Shown here: positions 5,916 through 8,122 of the stretch, piece by piece
Layout: every line of letters begins with the position of its first letter
Position numbering within the stretch: the stretch's first letter is position 1
Assembly: GCA_964472565.1 (NCBI GenBank)
Contig: CAYYNB010000230.1
Coordinates: 1-8,122, forward strand
From: DATAMF01 sp964472565
GTDB lineage: Bacteria; Chloroflexota; Anaerolineae; Aggregatilineales; Aggregatilineaceae
DNA length: 8,122 nt
Reading direction: 5' to 3'
Position numbers and translations under genes: made by a program
The notes under the pieces: generated by a model
Database searches by the model: none
What the model was told of the DNA's origin: nothing
Seen by the model: only the letters and a program-made list of their open reading frames with translations

Positions 5916-6881
5916 TTACGGCGCGGGCACGACCTCATCCGGCGCAACCGCCGGTTCGATCCCCTCGACCACCGGCGTATACACCGCCACCTGCTCCGCC
6001 TCAACCGCGACATCAATCGTCGCCCCGTCAGGATACGACCCGAACAACTGCGCATCCAGCCCCACACCGGCTATCGACATCACACCTTCAATCGCTATCG
6101 GATTATTCTCGGCATCCAGCGTCATACGGAAGGTGTAGCTGTCCGGCGCTTCATCCGTCAACAGCAGATCAAACAGTGCGCTGCTGGCTTCCTGAATTTT
6201 CATATACTCCGCGACCCCCGCCGAATCCAGCGTGATCGTGATCACATCCACCGCCGTGCCATCGTCCAGCGTCGTCTGTTCCAGCGTGACATCCGTCGCA
6301 TACTGCTTGTACATCTCAATCATGGCGTTCAGTTCGTCGAGATCACTTTCCTCGTACAGATCGCCCAGGCCCAGCGCATCCACGGCGGTATAAGCGTCCA
6401 GTTCTTCCACACTGTTGATCTGCACCCAACCCTCGGCCAGCGGCGGCAGTTGATCGCTTGGCTCGTCGTACGCCGCGTTCACATACAGCACCCCATCGAC
6501 GATGATCACTTCCCCGCTGATGGTGTACTCCACGTTCTGCTCCGTGCCATCACTCGCCGTCACCGACGAGATCACCGACGCCGCCACTACCGCCTGCGTA
6601 TTGTCATTCGGATCGCCGGGGATCACGGTGGCGCTGTGTTCCAGGGCCGATGCGCGAATCGAAGTCTGCTCCGGCTCCACAATCGAATACGCTTGGCTGC
6701 CCGCGGCGTCTTCCGTATACGCGGGCCATGCATCGCGTACCATCCGCGCCGCCACGATCCGATCCAACAGCGCGATCTGCTCATCCGTCAGCCCGCCGCC
6801 ATCCTGCGCCCGCGCCGTCATACGCAGCGGGGCGGCAGCCACCAGCACCAGCACCAGCACCATAACCCATCGTGTTTTCAT
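5916..6881 (-). CDS. Secreted protein, tandem paralogue B (LolA/LppX-like, function unknown)
   Basis: A predicted 321-residue exported protein. The N-terminus has a basic start, a Val/Leu-rich core and an ARA-Q cleavage site, so signal peptidase I export is likely; there is no lipobox cysteine and no cysteine at all. The mature part starts GGGLTDEQIALLDRIVAARM and later has ISGEVIIVDGVLYVNAAY and W-V-Q-I-N, a pattern like the LolA/LppX/LprG beta-sheet family, which binds lipids; family membership is only suggested. The protein is very acidic and ends AVAPDEVVPAP. It is a clear paralogue of the gene at 6956-7900 and follows it by 74 nt, so the two are probably co-transcribed. ATG 6881 is preferred over the adjacent TTG at 6884 because AAGGAGGA ends 4 nt before the ATG and only 1 nt before the TTG. 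Confidence 0.83.
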   Translation of the reverse strand: MKTRWVMVLVLVLVAAAPLRMTARAQDGGGLTDEQIALLDRIVAARMVRDAWPAYTEDAAGSQAYSIVEPEQTSIRASALEHSATVIPGDPNDNTQAVVAASVISSVTASDGTEQNVEYTISGEVIIVDGVLYVNAAYDEPSDQLPPLAEGWVQINSVEELDAYTAVDALGLGDLYEESDLDELNAMIEMYKQYATDVTLEQTTLDDGTAVDVITITLDSAGVAEYMKIQEASSALFDLLLTDEAPDSYTFRMTLDAENNPIAIEGVMSIAGVGLDAQLFGSYPDGATIDVAVEAEQVAVYTPVVEGIEPAVAPDEVVPAP

Positions 6882-6885
6882 CAAG

Positions 6886-6893
6886 TCCTCCTT
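6886..6893 (-). promoter_or_regulatory. Ribosome binding site deciding the paralogue B start
   Basis: On the minus strand this reads AAGGAGGA, 4 nt upstream of ATG 6881. It supports the ATG over the TTG codon directly before it. Confidence 0.75.
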
Positions 6894-6955
6894 GAGCTAT
6901 TCCAGCCGCCAAATCGAGGGAGATCGGCTGTCCTCCCAGATTGTAAGTTAGCAGC

Positions 6956-7900
6956 CTATTCCGGGGCCACTGCGGGTTCTCCCGCTTCGGCTAGCGGGCT
7001 GTAAGTCGCATATTCGCCCAGTTCCATGACCATATCCAGCACCACGCCTTCGGGCAGATTCTCCGAAATGCTGTGCCCATCCAACCCGATACCTTCCAGG
7101 TGCAGCATCGAGTCCATTTCATAAATCGTACCATCGGCCAGTAGCCAGAAACTCAGCGTGGCGCTGTTGTTCCCGGTTTCCAATAAGGCGCTGAGAATCA
7201 CATTATCGCTCACATCCTCGCCCAGAAACTCAGCGATCCCCTCATTGTCAAGCTGCACGGCGATGATCTCAACTGGGCGTCCATCCTCCAGCGTATCCGT
7301 CTCCAGCACAACCTCGCTGGCGATAGTCCGCAGTTGTTCCAGGTTCTCCAGTGATTCGTCGAGCGTATCCTTGTCCAGCAAATCATCGATCTGGAACCCC
7401 TCAAAGGTCGGGTACAACGCCAGATCGTCTTCACTGCTGATCGTCACCCATTCCTCCGGCACTTCAGGCACATCCGGCGTAGCCTCGTTGTAGGCCGCCT
7501 TCACATACACCACCCCATCCACCACGCGCAGTTCGCCGCTGATGTCATACTGTGTGGTGACTGTTTCCTCACCCGTAGTCACATCCTCGTAGCTGTAGAC
7601 CACGCCCACTTCCGCCTGCACATTATCGCTGGTCTCGCCTATAATCACGCTGGCCGTGCGGGACCAGGAGGTTGTTTCGCTGCGCGAGGTATTGTTTTCC
7701 CCCAGCGACATCGTAAACGAACTCATATCCACGCCGCTGGCCTGTTCGCTGTAGCCCGTCCATGTTTCATACTGCATCCGTGCCTCGATCACCCGGTCCA
7801 GCAGCGCCAGTTCCTCGTCCGACAATCCGCCCTGCGCCTGCACATTTGCGCCTGCCAGCAGCATTACCACGAGCAGCAGTCCGATCAATCCTCGCTTCAT
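6956..7900 (-). CDS. Secreted protein, tandem paralogue A (LolA/LppX-like, function unknown)
   Basis: A 314-residue exported protein. It has MKRGLIGLLLVVMLLAGANVQA as a classic signal sequence with cleavage after VQA, no lipobox and no cysteine. It shares the whole layout of the downstream gene: GGLSDEELALLDRVIEARMQ at the mature start, ISGELRVVDGVVYVKAAY, EEWVTISS, a central helical acidic stretch, DGRPVEIIAVQLD, LEGIGLDG and an ending EPAVAPE. The repeated motif order W-x-I, D-G-x-x-V-x-x-I and G-x-G-L-D points to a LolA/LppX-type half-barrel, by inference. The protein is strongly acidic. ATG 7900 follows GAGGAG (about 7909-7914). It is the first gene of a two-gene unit; no -35/-10 pair upstream can be called with confidence. 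Confidence 0.83.
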   Translation of the reverse strand: MKRGLIGLLLVVMLLAGANVQAQGGLSDEELALLDRVIEARMQYETWTGYSEQASGVDMSSFTMSLGENNTSRSETTSWSRTASVIIGETSDNVQAEVGVVYSYEDVTTGEETVTTQYDISGELRVVDGVVYVKAAYNEATPDVPEVPEEWVTISSEDDLALYPTFEGFQIDDLLDKDTLDESLENLEQLRTIASEVVLETDTLEDGRPVEIIAVQLDNEGIAEFLGEDVSDNVILSALLETGNNSATLSFWLLADGTIYEMDSMLHLEGIGLDGHSISENLPEGVVLDMVMELGEYATYSPLAEAGEPAVAPE

Positions 7901-8002
7901 GAGTCTTTCTCCTCTTCAAATTCAAAAAAATCCGTCCCAAGTGTACGCAAAAACCCCAATCAGCGCACCCGCATCTTTGGGGGACCGAATCGAAGCGCAC
8001 CT

Positions 8003-8027
8003 GTAGGGGCGTATGGCGCTACGCCCC
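8003..8027. repeat. GTAGGGGC-family hairpin, copy 2
   Basis: GGGGCGTA (8006-8013) pairs with TACGCCCC (8020-8027) across a 6-nt loop. It opens with GTAGGGGC like the palindrome at 3199, but the inner arm differs and is still self-complementary, which indicates conserved structure rather than conserved sequence. It lies about 100 nt upstream of the minus-strand gene start. Confidence 0.65.
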
Positions 8028-8047
8028 GCGCTCAATGCCCGCCCTTC

Positions 8048-8072
8048 GTAGGGGCGTGGGCTTGCCCCGCCC
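8048..8072. repeat. GTAGGGGC-family hairpin, copy 3
   Basis: Starts with GTAGGGGC. GGGC (8058-8061) pairs with GCCC (8064-8067), and with T8057 bulged the stem extends to nine pairs (8052-8056 with 8068-8072). It is less perfect than the other two copies and lies 20 nt after copy 2 in the same orientation. Confidence 0.55.
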
Positions 8073-8122
8073 GCTTTTCTCCCCTTTCTCCGCGCGCGGG
8101 GAAAGGGGCCGGGGGATAGGGG
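8071..8122. repeat. Second copy of the CCCCTCTCC-type hairpin repeat (cut by the window edge)
   Basis: Arms CCCCTTTC (8081-8088) and GAAAGGGG (8101-8108) enclose CCGCGCGCGG, itself self-complementary, and a G-rich tail GGGGGATAGGGG follows. The opening CCGCTTTTC and the tail align with the copy at 5831-5889, while the stem bases differ in a paired way. It may continue past the window. Confidence 0.6.

Noticed and set aside
6841..6861. Hexamer run (ACCAGC, 3.5 copies)
   Set aside because: It encodes the Val-Leu repeats of the signal peptide core of paralogue B. Length change would be in frame, but the run is too short to claim phase variation.
7901..8002. Promoter for the minus-strand pair
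   Set aside because: AT-rich patches are present, but no convincing -35/-10 pair with correct spacing could be picked out by eye.
1..8122. CRISPR array, tRNA or rRNA genes
   Set aside because: No regularly spaced repeats and no cloverleaf or rRNA-like stretch were seen on either strand.

Overview
The window is a GC-rich bacterial chromosome segment. Its overall look suggests Chloroflexota (Anaerolineae-like): a Suf-type cysteine desulfurase next to a U-type scaffold, long high-GC codons, propeller and LolA/LppX-like secreted proteins, and dispersed GTAGGGGC palindromes between genes. This assignment is an impression from the sequence; no marker gene proves it.

Layout. Positions 1-61 probably hold the last 19 codons of an upstream gene. 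From 75 to 5819 six genes run on the plus strand. They are sufS (cysteine desulfurase), a sufU/iscU-type Fe-S scaffold, a protein joining a Clp N-domain to a six-segment site-2-type intramembrane zinc protease, a Rieske [2Fe-2S] ferredoxin, a membrane-anchored extracytoplasmic PQQ-like beta-propeller protein, and a free-standing B3/B4 (PheRS-beta editing-like) protein. Two junctions are very tight (2 nt and 6 nt), and two others are 19-29 nt. The only sizeable gap (175 nt, 3175-3349) carries a perfect 28-bp palindrome and what may be the tail of a lost gene. On the minus strand, 7900 to 5916, lie two tandem paralogous secreted proteins, convergent with the first block. The convergent junction and the right edge of the window carry hairpin-forming dispersed repeats.

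How the genes may work together. SufS takes sulfur from cysteine and the U-type protein receives it, giving a cytosolic Fe-S assembly pair. The Rieske protein is a plausible Fe-S client or electron carrier; such small Rieske ferredoxins often sit in suf clusters. The Clp_N-protease fusion starts 2 nt after sufU and keeps all zinc-ligand motifs. It is the most unusual item here: a substrate-recognition domain of cytosolic AAA+ proteases attached to an intramembrane protease. Whether it is functionally linked to Fe-S metabolism is inference from gene order only. The two minus-strand proteins have clear Sec signal peptides and no cysteines, and look like LolA/LppX-type exported proteins of unknown function.
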